64,000 nucleotides of DNA from an uncultured Bacilli bacterium (GCA_910588195.1 CAJUPN010000009.1:1-64000), one strand, 5' to 3'. Positions 7,691 to 16,202 are shown, counted from the stretch's first letter. The notes: generated by a model not told the origin, from the letters alone. Numbers and translations: made by a program.

Positions 7691-9986
7691 ATACACCATT
7701 CCATGATTCATGAGTTGGTTTTAAAGCTGGACTTCCTTCAAACATTAAATTAATATCTGCATCCTGATTATGAATAAAATTATCACCATATATAATATTA
7801 TTTAAACTCAATGTCCCTTCAAACATCATAGACATATCTAAAACATTAGAAGTATCAAAACTACTTAAGTCTATTAAACTTAAATCTGAACTACCAACAA
7901 ACATGGATGACATATTTGTTACTTTTTTGGTATTCCAACTACTTAAATTCAATTCTTTCAAATTATCACAACCACCAAATAAATAAGACATAGCCAAAAC
8001 TTCTGAAGTATCAAAATTAATTACATTAAGATTCTCTAAAGATTTGCACATATTAAACATATACGACATATCTGTTACTTTCGATGTTATAAAATTTGTT
8101 ACATCTAAATTATTCAAACTACTACATTTATAAAACATTCCCCACATATTAGTGACATTACTTGTATCAAAATTTGTTACATCCAAGTTGTTTAATTTAT
8201 TACAATTATAAAACATTGCTGCCATATTTGTTACCCTGGAAGTATTAAATTTAGATACATCTAAAAATTCAACACTTATCCCAGCAAACAGGCCGTCCAT
8301 GTTTTCAACACTTGAAGTATCAAAATTACTAACATCTAAATATACAAGTTTACTGTTATTATCACCCATATCCATATTAAACATTGCTGCCATATTTGTT
8401 ACATTTGATGTGTCAAAATTACTTAAATCTAATCTTTCTAAATTACGACATTTATTGAACATATATGACATATCTATTACTTTCGATGTATTAAGATTTG
8501 AAACGTTTAAAACACTTAATTGTTCACATCCCATAAACATTCCCAACATACTTGTAACATTCGATGTATCAAATTTACTAATATCAAGTTCCAACAACGA
8601 TTCACACATATTAAACATATTAGTCATTTTAGTTACTTTTAATGTATTAAAATTTGTAACATCTAAATTTATTAAGCCCTTACATTTATCAAACATATGC
8701 CCCATGTCTGTTACATTTGAAGTATTAAAGTTAGAAACATCCAAAGATTTTATCTTATTACAATTATAAAACATTCCCGACATAGTAGTTACTTTAGCGG
8801 TATTAAAATTCGAAACATCTAACTCCATAACATCTATTCCTGAAAACATACTATCCATATTAGTAACATTTGATGTATTAAAACTACTGATATCTAAAAA
8901 TTGCAATTTACTATTATTATCTCCCATAGCCATGTTAAACATACCAGCCATATTGATAACATTAGAAGTATTAAAATTACTTAAATCTAATCTTTCCACA
9001 TTTTGACATCTATAGAACATAAAAGACATATCCCAAACATTTTGAGTATTAAAATTAATTACATTTATATCTTTTAATGAAGTACAGTTCCAAAACATTC
9101 CAGCAAGTGACTCCACCTTATCAGTTAAAAAATAACTTGTATCAAATAAACTAAGTTTTGTATTTTCTGATAACAGCCAAGATAAATTTTCAACTCTACT
9201 AGTATCAAAATTTTTAGTTCCTTCTATACTTTCTAAATTGACAAACTGAGATAATAAAAATTGACAATTAGCAGGAGCTATTACACCACCTTCTTGTCCA
9301 ATATAAACAGTAAATCCGCCATTTTCTTCTACCATGTAACTAATAACACTACCATCTTGAGCAACTGACATATCCCATGAATATGGTGTATCTCTTTCAA
9401 CTATCGAATCTTCAAAAACAACTTTTTTTATATTTTCTCTATAACTATAAAAACCATAGGTATCACTTTCTCCAGTAGCAGATCTCAAAGTAGTATTATT
9501 CTTTATTTCCACATTAGGAGCTAGTGAATCTCTAATAGACTCACTACCAATTATTTCACAAGTTATACTCTTCTGTTCCTCTAATAATTCCTTTATACTT
9601 ACAGTTATCTGTCCTCTTATACTACTTCCTGCTTCAATCTTTTGCTTTGAAGAAGTATTTGAAATTTCAACATTTTCTGTAGATGAATTACAAACTACAT
9701 TAACATCAGCATCATAATTTCTACTTCTATTTGATATTTCATATTCTAATTTAACAGGTGCTTCAATCCCTTTTACTATTGAAGATAAAAATACTATCTG
9801 ATTTCTTTCATCATTAATAAGACCATTACGAGATATACCGTCTACAGTTAATTCTGTAAAAACAACTTTAAAATCAGAACTTTTAGCAATACCTACACTA
9901 GAAATAACAGTTAAATTTGTCATTATACTAGCAAAACCAATAACTAAAAAAATAATTAAACCAAACAGAGTTAACCGTGTTTTCAC
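7686..9986 (-). CDS. BspA-like surface protein with DUF285 leucine-rich repeats
   Basis: Cell-surface protein of about 767 residues. A single N-terminal hydrophobic segment anchors or exports it; residues about 30-175 form a beta-rich domain shared with the surface protein at 50-1801 ('NRSRNYDADVNVVC'). From about residue 215 to the end it is made of some 20 DUF285 repeats of 24-25 residues with the consensus 'LDVSNFNTSNVTNMxxMFxxC', the BspA-type repeat found on adhesins of gut and oral bacteria. A block of 186 codons is duplicated inside the array (see findings). The GTG at 9986 is chosen because GGAGGTGAT lies just upstream; the frame extends to 10049 without a ribosome site. Binding partner unknown. 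Confidence 0.88.
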   Translation of the reverse strand: MKTRLTLFGLIIFLVIGFASIMTNLTVISSVGIAKSSDFKVVFTELTVDGISRNGLINDERNQIVFLSSIVKGIEAPVKLEYEISNRSRNYDADVNVVCNSSTENVEISNTSSKQKIEAGSSIRGQITVSIKELLEEQKSITCEIIGSESIRDSLAPNVEIKNNTTLRSATGESDTYGFYSYRENIKKVVFEDSIVERDTPYSWDMSVAQDGSVISYMVEENGGFTVYIGQEGGVIAPANCQFLLSQFVNLESIEGTKNFDTSRVENLSWLLSENTKLSLFDTSYFLTDKVESLAGMFWNCTSLKDINVINFNTQNVWDMSFMFYRCQNVERLDLSNFNTSNVINMAGMFNMAMGDNNSKLQFLDISSFNTSNVTNMDSMFSGIDVMELDVSNFNTAKVTTMSGMFYNCNKIKSLDVSNFNTSNVTDMGHMFDKCKGLINLDVTNFNTLKVTKMTNMFNMCESLLELDISKFDTSNVTSMLGMFMGCEQLSVLNVSNLNTSKVIDMSYMFNKCRNLERLDLSNFDTSNVTNMAAMFNMDMGDNNSKLVYLDVSNFDTSSVENMDGLFAGISVEFLDVSKFNTSRVTNMAAMFYNCNKLNNLDVTNFDTSNVTNMWGMFYKCSSLNNLDVTNFITSKVTDMSYMFNMCKSLENLNVINFDTSEVLAMSYLFGGCDNLKELNLSSWNTKKVTNMSSMFVGSSDLSLIDLSSFDTSNVLDMSMMFEGTLSLNNIIYGDNFIHNQDADINLMFEGSPALKPTHESWNGVF

Positions 9987-10133
9987 AATAAGTATCACCT
10001 CCACAAAAACAATAAAGAAAGTACGCAAGACACCATATATTATACACAATTATTATATAAAATTTATATGGGTAACGCAAGTATCTTATTTATAATACCT
10101 ATCTTTTATAAAATGATATTAAGAGATGGTATT

Positions 10134-10382
10134 ATGGTAAGATTAAATATAGAAAGACTACTAAAAAATAAAGGTAAATCTAAATACTGGCTATGTCAAA
10201 AGATGAATATAACATCAAGAAATTTAAATAGAATTATAAGAGGAGACACAACATCTATATCATTTAAATATATCGAAGAATTTTGTAATTTACTAGAATG
10301 TTCACCAAATGATTTAATGAATATCATCCCAGATAAAGAATTTATAAAAGAAAAAAACGAAAAAAAAGAAGCTTACATCTAG
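10134..10382 (+). CDS. Small XRE/Cro-type helix-turn-helix regulator
   Basis: An 82-residue DNA-binding protein made essentially of one Cro/C1-type HTH ('GKSKYWLCQKMNITSRNLNR' then 'IIRGDTTSISFKYIEEFC'), ending in 'LECSPNDLMNII', the usual close of Cro/C1 domains of the YozG/Cro-like group. The ATG at 10134 is chosen: MVRLNIERLL matches family starts and GAGATGG precedes it. It is transcribed divergently from the BspA-like gene and could regulate it; convergent with the broken gene at 10379-10848. Target unknown. Confidence 0.8.
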   Translation: MVRLNIERLLKNKGKSKYWLCQKMNITSRNLNRIIRGDTTSISFKYIEEFCNLLECSPNDLMNIIPDKEFIKEKNEKKEAYI

Positions 10383-10395
10383 TAAGCTATTTTTA
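10366..10395. terminator. Bidirectional terminator shared by two convergent genes
   Basis: Perfect 7-bp stem AGCTTAC (10370-10376) / GTAAGCT (10382-10388) around the loop ATCTA. The loop and stem contain the stop codons of both convergent genes (TAG at 10380-10382 on plus; TAG at 10379-10381 on minus). T runs follow on both strands (ATTTTT on plus, TCTTTTTTT on minus). Confidence 0.8.
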
Positions 10396-10848
10396 ATATC
10401 TTCTCAATATGCCAATTATAATTAACAGAAATTAATTTAATAATATGTTCAATGTCTTCTGGAGTATAATATTCTAAATCTTCATCTCCATTCAAATAAT
10501 TAGAAAATTTCTCTATATAAAAAACATGCTCATCTAAAGAAACAAAAGAATCATCAATTTTATGAATCTCTGTTATAAAATCCCTACTAATAACACAATT
10601 TCCATTTTCATCAATCACTTTAAGCAAATGATTTCCATCACTAGTTTTAACTTCAACTAAAAATCAAGATGAGGCTACACTTTTTTTCACTCTTCCTGAT
10701 GCTTCACAAGTATCTTCATTAATATCATATACAAAACAAGTATCTTCATTAACTAAATCAATTATTTCTGGAATTTTTATTAAAGCATTAACAATTGCAT
10801 AAGAAAGTACTGCCAAAGAAACACCAACATATGTTTTTTTCTTTCCAT
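10379..10848 (-). pseudogene. Broken small membrane/secreted protein gene
   Basis: The clean ORF from 10627 (82 residues, TTG start, no ribosome site) is only the 3' part of a longer reading frame. Upstream of an in-frame TGA near 10664 the frame continues as 'SLAVLSYAIVNALIKIPEII' and 'EDTCFVYDINEDTCEASG'. An ATG at 10848 with AGGTGAT 6-8 bases upstream gives MERKK and shifts into that frame if one A is restored to a 7-A tract. So one homopolymer indel and one nonsense codon interrupt a protein of about 155 residues with an N-terminal hydrophobic segment. It could be a true pseudogene or hold assembly errors. The family is not recognised. Confidence 0.6.
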
Positions 10849-10937
10849 TTTTTCATCACCTATAAAAAATATAACATAATAATTAAATACATGATAATAC
10901 CATAAATTTATATGAAATATATCAAAAATGATATAAC

Positions 10938-10960
10938 AAAAAAAAGACACTAAGTGTCTT
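10938..10960 (-). terminator. Terminator of the rpsF-ssb-rpsR operon
   Basis: On the minus strand AGACAC, loop TTA and GTGTCT are followed by eight T, 4 bases after the rpsR stop codon. Confidence 0.9.
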
Positions 10961-10963
10961 ATA

Positions 10964-11182
10964 TTATTTAACAAATGGTATTAAAGCCATAAATCTAGCT
11001 CTTTTAATTTGTTGAGCTATATATCTTTGATGTTTTGCACATGCTCCAGTCATTCTTCTAGGCATTATTTTACCTTTTTCATTTATATATTTTGAAACAA
11101 TAGCAACATCTTTATAATCTACGCCTTTTCCAGCACACATTTGGCAAATTTTCTTTTTCTTTCTAAAAAATTCAGCAGCCAT
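10964..11182 (-). CDS. rpsR: Ribosomal protein bS18 (zinc-binding type)
   Basis: Small-subunit protein bS18. '[11 protein letters not shown]' and 'GACAKHQR' supply a Cys-x2-Cys and a Cys-x2-His pair, the zinc-binding C+ form; '[20 protein letters not shown]' is the conserved core. The ATG at 11182 (MAAEFFRKK) is preferred over the ATG at 11191, since AAGGA directly abuts the latter and lies 9 bases before the former. Last gene of the rpsF-ssb-rpsR operon, which is ended by the hairpin at 10938-10960. Confidence 0.97.
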   Translation of the reverse strand: MAAEFFRKKKKICQMCAGKGVDYKDVAIVSKYINEKGKIMPRRMTGACAKHQRYIAQQIKRARFMALIPFVK

Positions 11183-11197
11183 TTTATTCATTCCTTT

Positions 11198-11647
11198 CTA
11201 AAATGGTAAATCATCATCACTTAGTACAACTTCTGAACCTAAATCCTTGTATGGATCTTCAGATAAATCAGCACCTTGATTATCACCATTACTATAATCA
11301 GGCATATTATCAGCAAAATCAGAACCTCCACTATTTTTACTACTTAAAAATCTAACGTTGTCAGCAACAACATCAGTAGTATATCTTGTAGTTCCATCTT
11401 GTGCTTGATAACTACCAGTTTGTATTCTTCCAGTAACTCCAACCATTGAACCTTTCTTACAGTATTTAGCAACATTTTCTGCTTGATTTCTCCATACTAC
11501 AATATTAATGAAATCTGTATGTGGCTCCCCATTAGCACCAGGGCGTCCATCAACAGCTATACTAAATCTACAATTTGAAAGTCCACTAGCAGTTGTTCTT
11601 AGTTCTGGATCTCTAGTTAGTCTTCCAACTAAACAAACATTATTCAT
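11198..11647 (-). CDS. ssb: Single-stranded DNA-binding protein
   Basis: Essential SSB with an N-terminal OB fold (residues 1-105: 'MNNVCLVGRLTRDPELR', 'FINIVVWRNQAENVAKY', 'GSMVGVTGRIQTGSY'), an acidic disordered linker, and the conserved C-terminal tip DDDLPF that docks repair and replication partners. Length 149. It is the middle gene of rpsF-ssb-rpsR, with 4 bases to rpsF and about 15 to rpsR, the standard bacterial order. Confidence 0.98.
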   Translation of the reverse strand: MNNVCLVGRLTRDPELRTTASGLSNCRFSIAVDGRPGANGEPHTDFINIVVWRNQAENVAKYCKKGSMVGVTGRIQTGSYQAQDGTTRYTTDVVADNVRFLSSKNSGGSDFADNMPDYSNGDNQGADLSEDPYKDLGSEVVLSDDDLPF

Positions 11648-11651
11648 AAGA

Positions 11652-11942
11652 TTACTCCTCGTCTAAATTAATTATCATATGTCTTATGATATTTTCATCA
11701 ATCTTAGCTTTACGATCTAATTCGCTAACGATATCATTAGTAGCATTAAAATTAACTACATAATAAAAACCAGTAATCTCTTTATTAATTGCATAAGCTA
11801 ATTTTTTTTGTCCCATATCTTTTTCTTCTGTAATTTCACCCTTCATTGAAGTAATTACAGACTTTAAGTTTTCAACAGAACTTTTTACATTAGCTTCATC
11901 AATTGTAGTTTTTACTATGAACATCATTTCATATTTGTTCAT
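11652..11942 (-). CDS. rpsF: Ribosomal protein bS6
   Basis: Small-subunit protein bS6, ferredoxin-like fold, pairs with bS18 on the platform of the 30S subunit. Recognised by 'MNKYEMMFIVKTTIDE', 'GQKKLAYAINKEITGFYYVV' and 'NIIRHMIINLDEE'; 96 residues is normal. First gene of the rpsF-ssb-rpsR operon. A structured leader immediately upstream (11943-12010) probably lets the S6:S18 complex repress its own translation. Confidence 0.97.
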   Translation of the reverse strand: MNKYEMMFIVKTTIDEANVKSSVENLKSVITSMKGEITEEKDMGQKKLAYAINKEITGFYYVVNFNATNDIVSELDRKAKIDENIIRHMIINLDEE

Positions 11943-12010
11943 TTCTACACCTCCTTATGGTCTGTTCGGCTTTAAACTAAGTTAAAGCAAGGAGCTCTTC
12001 GCTCGCAAGT
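11943..12010 (-). promoter_or_regulatory. Putative S6:S18 autoregulatory leader with sequestered ribosome site
   Basis: Seen directly on the minus strand: CTCCTT (11989-11994) can pair with AAGGAG (11951-11956), the ribosome-binding site of rpsF. Between them is a 7-bp hairpin GCTTTAA/TTAAAGC (11969-11988) followed by CCGAACAGACC. A CCG next to a helix just before the rpsF ribosome site is the hallmark of the known S6:S18 mRNA leader that mimics the 16S rRNA binding site. The identification as that RNA family is from knowledge; no covariance search was run. Confidence 0.75.
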
Positions 12011-12048
12011 ATTATAACAAATTGTATTATTATTGTAAATGATTTATT

Positions 12049-12879
12049 TTAAATTAATTTTCTATTAACAGAGAAATATTGCTCTTTAAAATTTGTAGCA
12101 TCAATATCATCTAAAAATATCATATCAGAAAGTTCATTTGCTGACTTCTCATCAATATGTGTCATCTCCGAAATAGGAACAAATTTCATATTTTCAAATT
12201 TATAATCAATTAGTTCTTTATCAAAGCGAGAACTTTTTACATAAGAAAGCAGAGACGAATAAAAAGTTATATAATTAAGCCATAATCTATAATCGCTACA
12301 ACCTTTAGGTGTTCTAAATTCAATAACTTTTATTGGATCTTTATCATTTTTAGTTAAAGTCTTTAGCTTTATACCATAGGTTCTTGCATTTATATATCTT
12401 GCATATCTAAAAGAGCCTTCACGAACATGATACTTACTATGAAAATGCTCTTGAATTGGTCTTGCATAAATCATAATATTATCCCTTAAAACATCTTCTT
12501 TTCCTAAAGAGAATCTATAATTAACATTTTCATATACTGAATACATTTTTAATAAATTTAAAATATCATCATCATTTAAATCATATGCATCTAAATTAAT
12601 TTGAACACTTGAATGCTCGAAAGTAGCTCCTAAATGTTCAAGAGTTTTTGATAATTTTTTTAACAAGACTATTTCTTCTTTCGTATTCGAAAATACATCA
12701 CTACTAATTTCAATTCCATCTTTTAATAAACTTCTATCAATACCTACTTTCCAATTCTCAGGTATTTTATGTGATATCACTCTTTTACCATATTCAAATT
12801 CTACATTTTCCAGTTCAATTTCTAATCCATATGGAATAAAAATACTTGGTGTAATATTTTTCTTACAAATTAAAGCCAT
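12049..12879 (-). CDS. Putative amidoligase (Amidoligase_2-like)
   Basis: A 276-residue protein resembling the Amidoligase_2 family, relatives of glutamine synthetase and COOH-NH2 ligases predicted to make amide bonds. Support: N-terminal 'YGLEIELENVEF' (acidic metal-binding strand), 'DRSLLKDGIEISSDVF' (Asp-x-Ser and E-x-x-S pattern at about residues 47-60), 'LEHLGATFEHSSVQINLDAY' (the position of the family HVH-like strand, with His weakly kept), and a basic central 'SFRYARYINARTYG' with 'VIEFRTPKG'. No signal peptide. The substrate is unknown. It is upstream of nothing obvious in its own transcript and downstream of the 233-residue unknown at 12967, separated by a terminator. Confidence 0.55.
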   Translation of the reverse strand: MALICKKNITPSIFIPYGLEIELENVEFEYGKRVISHKIPENWKVGIDRSLLKDGIEISSDVFSNTKEEIVLLKKLSKTLEHLGATFEHSSVQINLDAYDLNDDDILNLLKMYSVYENVNYRFSLGKEDVLRDNIMIYARPIQEHFHSKYHVREGSFRYARYINARTYGIKLKTLTKNDKDPIKVIEFRTPKGCSDYRLWLNYITFYSSLLSYVKSSRFDKELIDYKFENMKFVPISEMTHIDEKSANELSDMIFLDDIDATNFKEQYFSVNRKLI

Positions 12880-12939
12880 ATTTTCCCCTCTTTAATTTAC
12901 ATATAATAACAAAATATACTATTTTTTTCAAATTAGAAA

Positions 12940-12966
12940 AAAAGTCTAAACTTAATGTTTAAACTT
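12940..12966 (-). terminator. Rho-independent terminator after the 12967 gene
   Basis: Minus strand AAGTTTAAA, loop, TTTAGACTT with one wobble pair, followed by seven T, directly after the stop codon at 12967. Confidence 0.75.
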
Positions 12967-13668
12967 TTAATCATTTCTATAAGGATAACGATAATAATAT
13001 CCTTTGGGATTTTCTTCTGGAGCCCTCTCATGTAAAAATCTTGGATTATCAAAATCATCCACACTACTTAAAAAGATATCATATATACTATCCATTTCAA
13101 GTTTATTAAAATCATTAAGAAGAAAACGTAAAACTTGAGGACATCTTTTTTTCAACAAAATATCATTGAATACATATTCATAATCTGTATTTTTTACGCT
13201 ACCTGTAGCTAATCTCTTAGCAACATACTTTAATTTCCCATCAAAAAAACTTTGATAATTGTCTTCTTCTTGTCTCTTTTTATCACATTCATAAAAAACT
13301 TTTAAACTTCCCTTAATCATTCTAGATAGAACAAGCATTTTTAAGCTAATTGGTTTATTAGCATAAATTATATTTTGAAAAAGAGGTTGAAGTTGTTTTT
13401 CCTGTTTTCTAACTACAATACCTTCTTCTGCTAAAGCTATATCTACAGGAACTAATCCAAAAAGATTCACATACTCATCTATTATTTTTTTTAAAATTCT
13501 TTCTTTTTCACTGTTAAAAAATTCGAATTTATTCTGATACTGAAATGTATATAAATCTAATTTTAATAAAGAATCCGCTTTTAAAACAAATTCTTTAACA
13601 TCAACAAAAATATCTTTAGGATAAACAGTTAATTTAAGTACCAAACTGCATATTTCACTAGTTGCCAT
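12967..13668 (-). CDS. Hypothetical protein downstream of ychF
   Basis: A 233-residue protein I do not recognise. It appears soluble, helical and Lys/Asp-rich, with no signal peptide or transmembrane segment; it ends in a Tyr/Arg-rich tail ('GYYYRYPYRND'). It starts 12 bases after ychF on the same strand and so is probably co-transcribed with it; a terminator follows. Codon use looks like that of its neighbours. Confidence 0.55.
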   Translation of the reverse strand: MATSEICSLVLKLTVYPKDIFVDVKEFVLKADSLLKLDLYTFQYQNKFEFFNSEKERILKKIIDEYVNLFGLVPVDIALAEEGIVVRKQEKQLQPLFQNIIYANKPISLKMLVLSRMIKGSLKVFYECDKKRQEEDNYQSFFDGKLKYVAKRLATGSVKNTDYEYVFNDILLKKRCPQVLRFLLNDFNKLEMDSIYDIFLSSVDDFDNPRFLHERAPEENPKGYYYRYPYRND

Positions 13669-13680
13669 ATTTGTACCATC

Positions 13681-14787
13681 TTATTTACTTACATTAAATC
13701 TAAAGTAAACTATATCTCCATCTTGCATTAAATATTCTTTTCCTTCAAGACGAACCTTTCCTGCTTCTTTAACTTTAACTTCAGAGCCATATGTTTTTAA
13801 ATCATCAAAACTCATTACTTCAGCCTTAATAAATCCTCTTTCAAAATCAGTATGAATTAATCCTGCACAAGCTGGTGCTTTCATTCCTTTTTTAAAAGTC
13901 CAAGCACGACATTCATCTTCGCCACTTGTAAAGAAAGTTTCTAATCCTAAAAGATCATAAGTTGCAAATATTAATTTATCTAAACCTGAATTAGTTATAC
14001 CCAAATCTTCCATGAAAACTTTTCTTTCATCATCATCAAGACCAGCAAGCTCAGCTTCAATTTTAGCACACATCACAATAACGCCAGCACCTTCTAAAGA
14101 GGCATATTCCATGACTTTATCAGTATACTCATTTCTTCCAACTGCAATAATTTCATCACTTACATTTGCTGCATATATCATTGGCTTTAAAGTAATAAAT
14201 GAAAAATTCTTTAAAACAGCTCTTTCGTTATCATCAAATGTAACTCTTCTTAAAGGTATATTGGCTTCTAAATTTTCCATACATTTTTTTAAAGTATTTA
14301 TTTCTAATAACTCTTGTTTATCTTTAGTCATTGTAGCTTTTTTACCAATTTTATTCATACGATTATTGATAATTTCTAAATCAGAAAGTATTAATTCAAC
14401 ATTAATGATTTCAATATCTCTAATTGGATCAACTCCACCTTCAACATGTGTAATATCTTTATCATCAAAGCATCTAACCACTTCTACTATTGCATCAACT
14501 TCTCTAACATGACTTAAAAATTTATTTCCTAAACCTTCACCTTGGCTTGCTCCTTTAACAAGACCAGCTATATCAATAAACTCATAAGATGTTGGAACAA
14601 TACTCTTTGGATTATACATAGATACTAAATGATCTAAACGTCCATCTGGTACAGTTACAACTCCTACATTTGGATCTATTGTTGCAAATGGATAATTTGC
14701 TGCCAAAATATTCTTTTTAGTAATCGCATTAAATAAAGTAGACTTACCAACATTAGGTAAACCAACTATTCCAGCCTTAAGTGCCAT
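13681..14787 (-). CDS. ychF: Ribosome-binding ATPase YchF
   Basis: Obg-family P-loop NTPase that prefers ATP and associates with ribosomes, with roles in stress and translation control. G1 'GLPNVGKSTLFNA' at residues 8-20, switch region 'YPFATIDPNVG', 'DIAGLVKGASQGEGLGN', a coiled-coil insertion, and a C-terminal TGS domain ending 'YLMQDGDIVYFRFNV'. Length 368 is canonical. Its place near rpsF-ssb-rpsR matches the Firmicutes rpsF-ychF neighbourhood. Confidence 0.98.
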   Translation of the reverse strand: MALKAGIVGLPNVGKSTLFNAITKKNILAANYPFATIDPNVGVVTVPDGRLDHLVSMYNPKSIVPTSYEFIDIAGLVKGASQGEGLGNKFLSHVREVDAIVEVVRCFDDKDITHVEGGVDPIRDIEIINVELILSDLEIINNRMNKIGKKATMTKDKQELLEINTLKKCMENLEANIPLRRVTFDDNERAVLKNFSFITLKPMIYAANVSDEIIAVGRNEYTDKVMEYASLEGAGVIVMCAKIEAELAGLDDDERKVFMEDLGITNSGLDKLIFATYDLLGLETFFTSGEDECRAWTFKKGMKAPACAGLIHTDFERGFIKAEVMSFDDLKTYGSEVKVKEAGKVRLEGKEYLMQDGDIVYFRFNVSK

Positions 14788-14912
14788 CTTTATTCCTTCT
14801 TCCTCATAAATATTATAACATATTTAAACATCAGATATATTTATTATATAACAATAAATATTTATTATTTATTTTAAAATTCTAGCTTTTTTGAAATTAT
14901 CTTCTAATAAGT

Positions 14913-16202
14913 TTAACATTTTTTTCTGAACACCTTGATTCTCTCATAATCACTGTCGATTAAAAGAGGAGGAGCTCCATCAATTTTACATTCTCTATCA
15001 TCATAGATACATCTTTTACCTATATTAAATAAGTAACCCTTATTACTTGATAATTCTAACCCAAATTCTCTATAGTATGGATGCATTTTATTAACTTCAT
15101 TGTTATAGAATTTTATTCTTGCGATAACAGTACCATCATAAATAATACCAACACTAATGTATTCTTCTTTCTTCATAAATTCAAAATTATTTACTCTTCG
15201 TACTTCGCTTCTTTTCATATAATAATACACAAAGTTTCTTACAATTTGTTCTATTTGATCTATTGTATATATTTCCTCTAATAATTTATCAGAATACTCA
15301 TTAAAATTTTTAACATATTCAAGATATTCTTCTTTAATCTTATTAAATTCTTTTAAATTATTAAACTCCACTGCATCATTTAATATTTGATAATCCTCTA
15401 AAATACAATCTAACGTATATTGATATAACTTATTTAAATCTCTCCTAGTACTTAAATCTTTTCGTTCAACTATTGCATCATTAGAATTAGCTATATATAA
15501 TTTTAAAGAATTCGTTCCATTTTCGCTAAATAAAGCAAAATTAGCAAGATAAACAAAATGTCCTTTTTCTTTTAAAGAATTATTTATATCATCAATTACA
15601 TCACCTAAACGATACCCTACTCCATCATCAGATATAATCATGTCATAAATGCTTGATATTTTTATCAATTCATCTTGTGCTATTTCATCTGTTTCTCTAC
15701 AAGTAATATCTAAAATCCCTTGCTTTTTAAAATAGGAAGTCACAAAATCAAAATAATCTGAATCACCTACAAATAAAACTTTTAAAGATTTAGTTGATTT
15801 AGAAAGAAAATGTTTATTTACTTGTTTTGAACCTTCCTTATCAAAATTAAAAACATTTAAAATATTGAAAACGCCAATGCTATCTAAATTTGTCCTAGCA
15901 ATTTTATTCGTCATCAAAGTGTAACTATCATTATCAATTTCTACGTAAGGTATATTTGTTCTTAAAATAAAACTGGACATTAACGATTTTATTTTATTAG
16001 ATTTTTTTCCATTATAAAATTCTTTATCTATAAAAATACAATCAATAGTATCTATATTATCTGGATAACGATTTGTATAATCAACAGCTTCATAATCCGA
16101 TTTTAACCATAAAATATTATCATAACCCTTTTGAATAAGCATTCTATAATGTCTCTTCTTAGAGCTTAATAAAAATATCTTTGAATTTTTTAACATAAAC
16201 AT
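14913..16202 (-). CDS. Large hypothetical protein with possible Rossmann-like core
   Basis: About 429 residues, family not recognised. Residues roughly 130-230 alternate strand and helix: 'LKVLFVGDSDYFDFVTSYF', then 'YDMIISDDGVG', then 'EKGHFVYLANFA', like a degenerate methyltransferase or Rossmann fold, but the classic GxGxG is missing. Residues 235-330 are helical and coiled-coil-like; the C-terminus is mixed with 'CIYDDRECKIDGAPPLLI'. No signal peptide. AAGGG lies 4 bases before the ATG at 16202 and 10 before that at 16196; either could be the start. It stands alone between ychF and the M6 protease. Confidence 0.6.
   Translation of the reverse strand: MFMLKNSKIFLLSSKKRHYRMLIQKGYDNILWLKSDYEAVDYTNRYPDNIDTIDCIFIDKEFYNGKKSNKIKSLMSSFILRTNIPYVEIDNDSYTLMTNKIARTNLDSIGVFNILNVFNFDKEGSKQVNKHFLSKSTKSLKVLFVGDSDYFDFVTSYFKKQGILDITCRETDEIAQDELIKISSIYDMIISDDGVGYRLGDVIDDINNSLKEKGHFVYLANFALFSENGTNSLKLYIANSNDAIVERKDLSTRRDLNKLYQYTLDCILEDYQILNDAVEFNNLKEFNKIKEEYLEYVKNFNEYSDKLLEEIYTIDQIEQIVRNFVYYYMKRSEVRRVNNFEFMKKEEYISVGIIYDGTVIARIKFYNNEVNKMHPYYREFGLELSSNKGYLFNIGKRCIYDDRECKIDGAPPLLIDSDYERIKVFRKKC

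Noticed and set aside
10379..10848. UGA read as Trp to explain the internal TGA
   Set aside because: UGA ends walJ and drives the RF2 frameshift, and Trp is TGG in core genes; a single internal TGA with an added frameshift fits decay or error better.
10780..10974. 64-aa minus-strand ORF between rpsR and the broken gene
   Set aside because: It runs through the rpsR terminator and joins the first frame of the broken gene; only its last part (from ATG 10848) is likely real.
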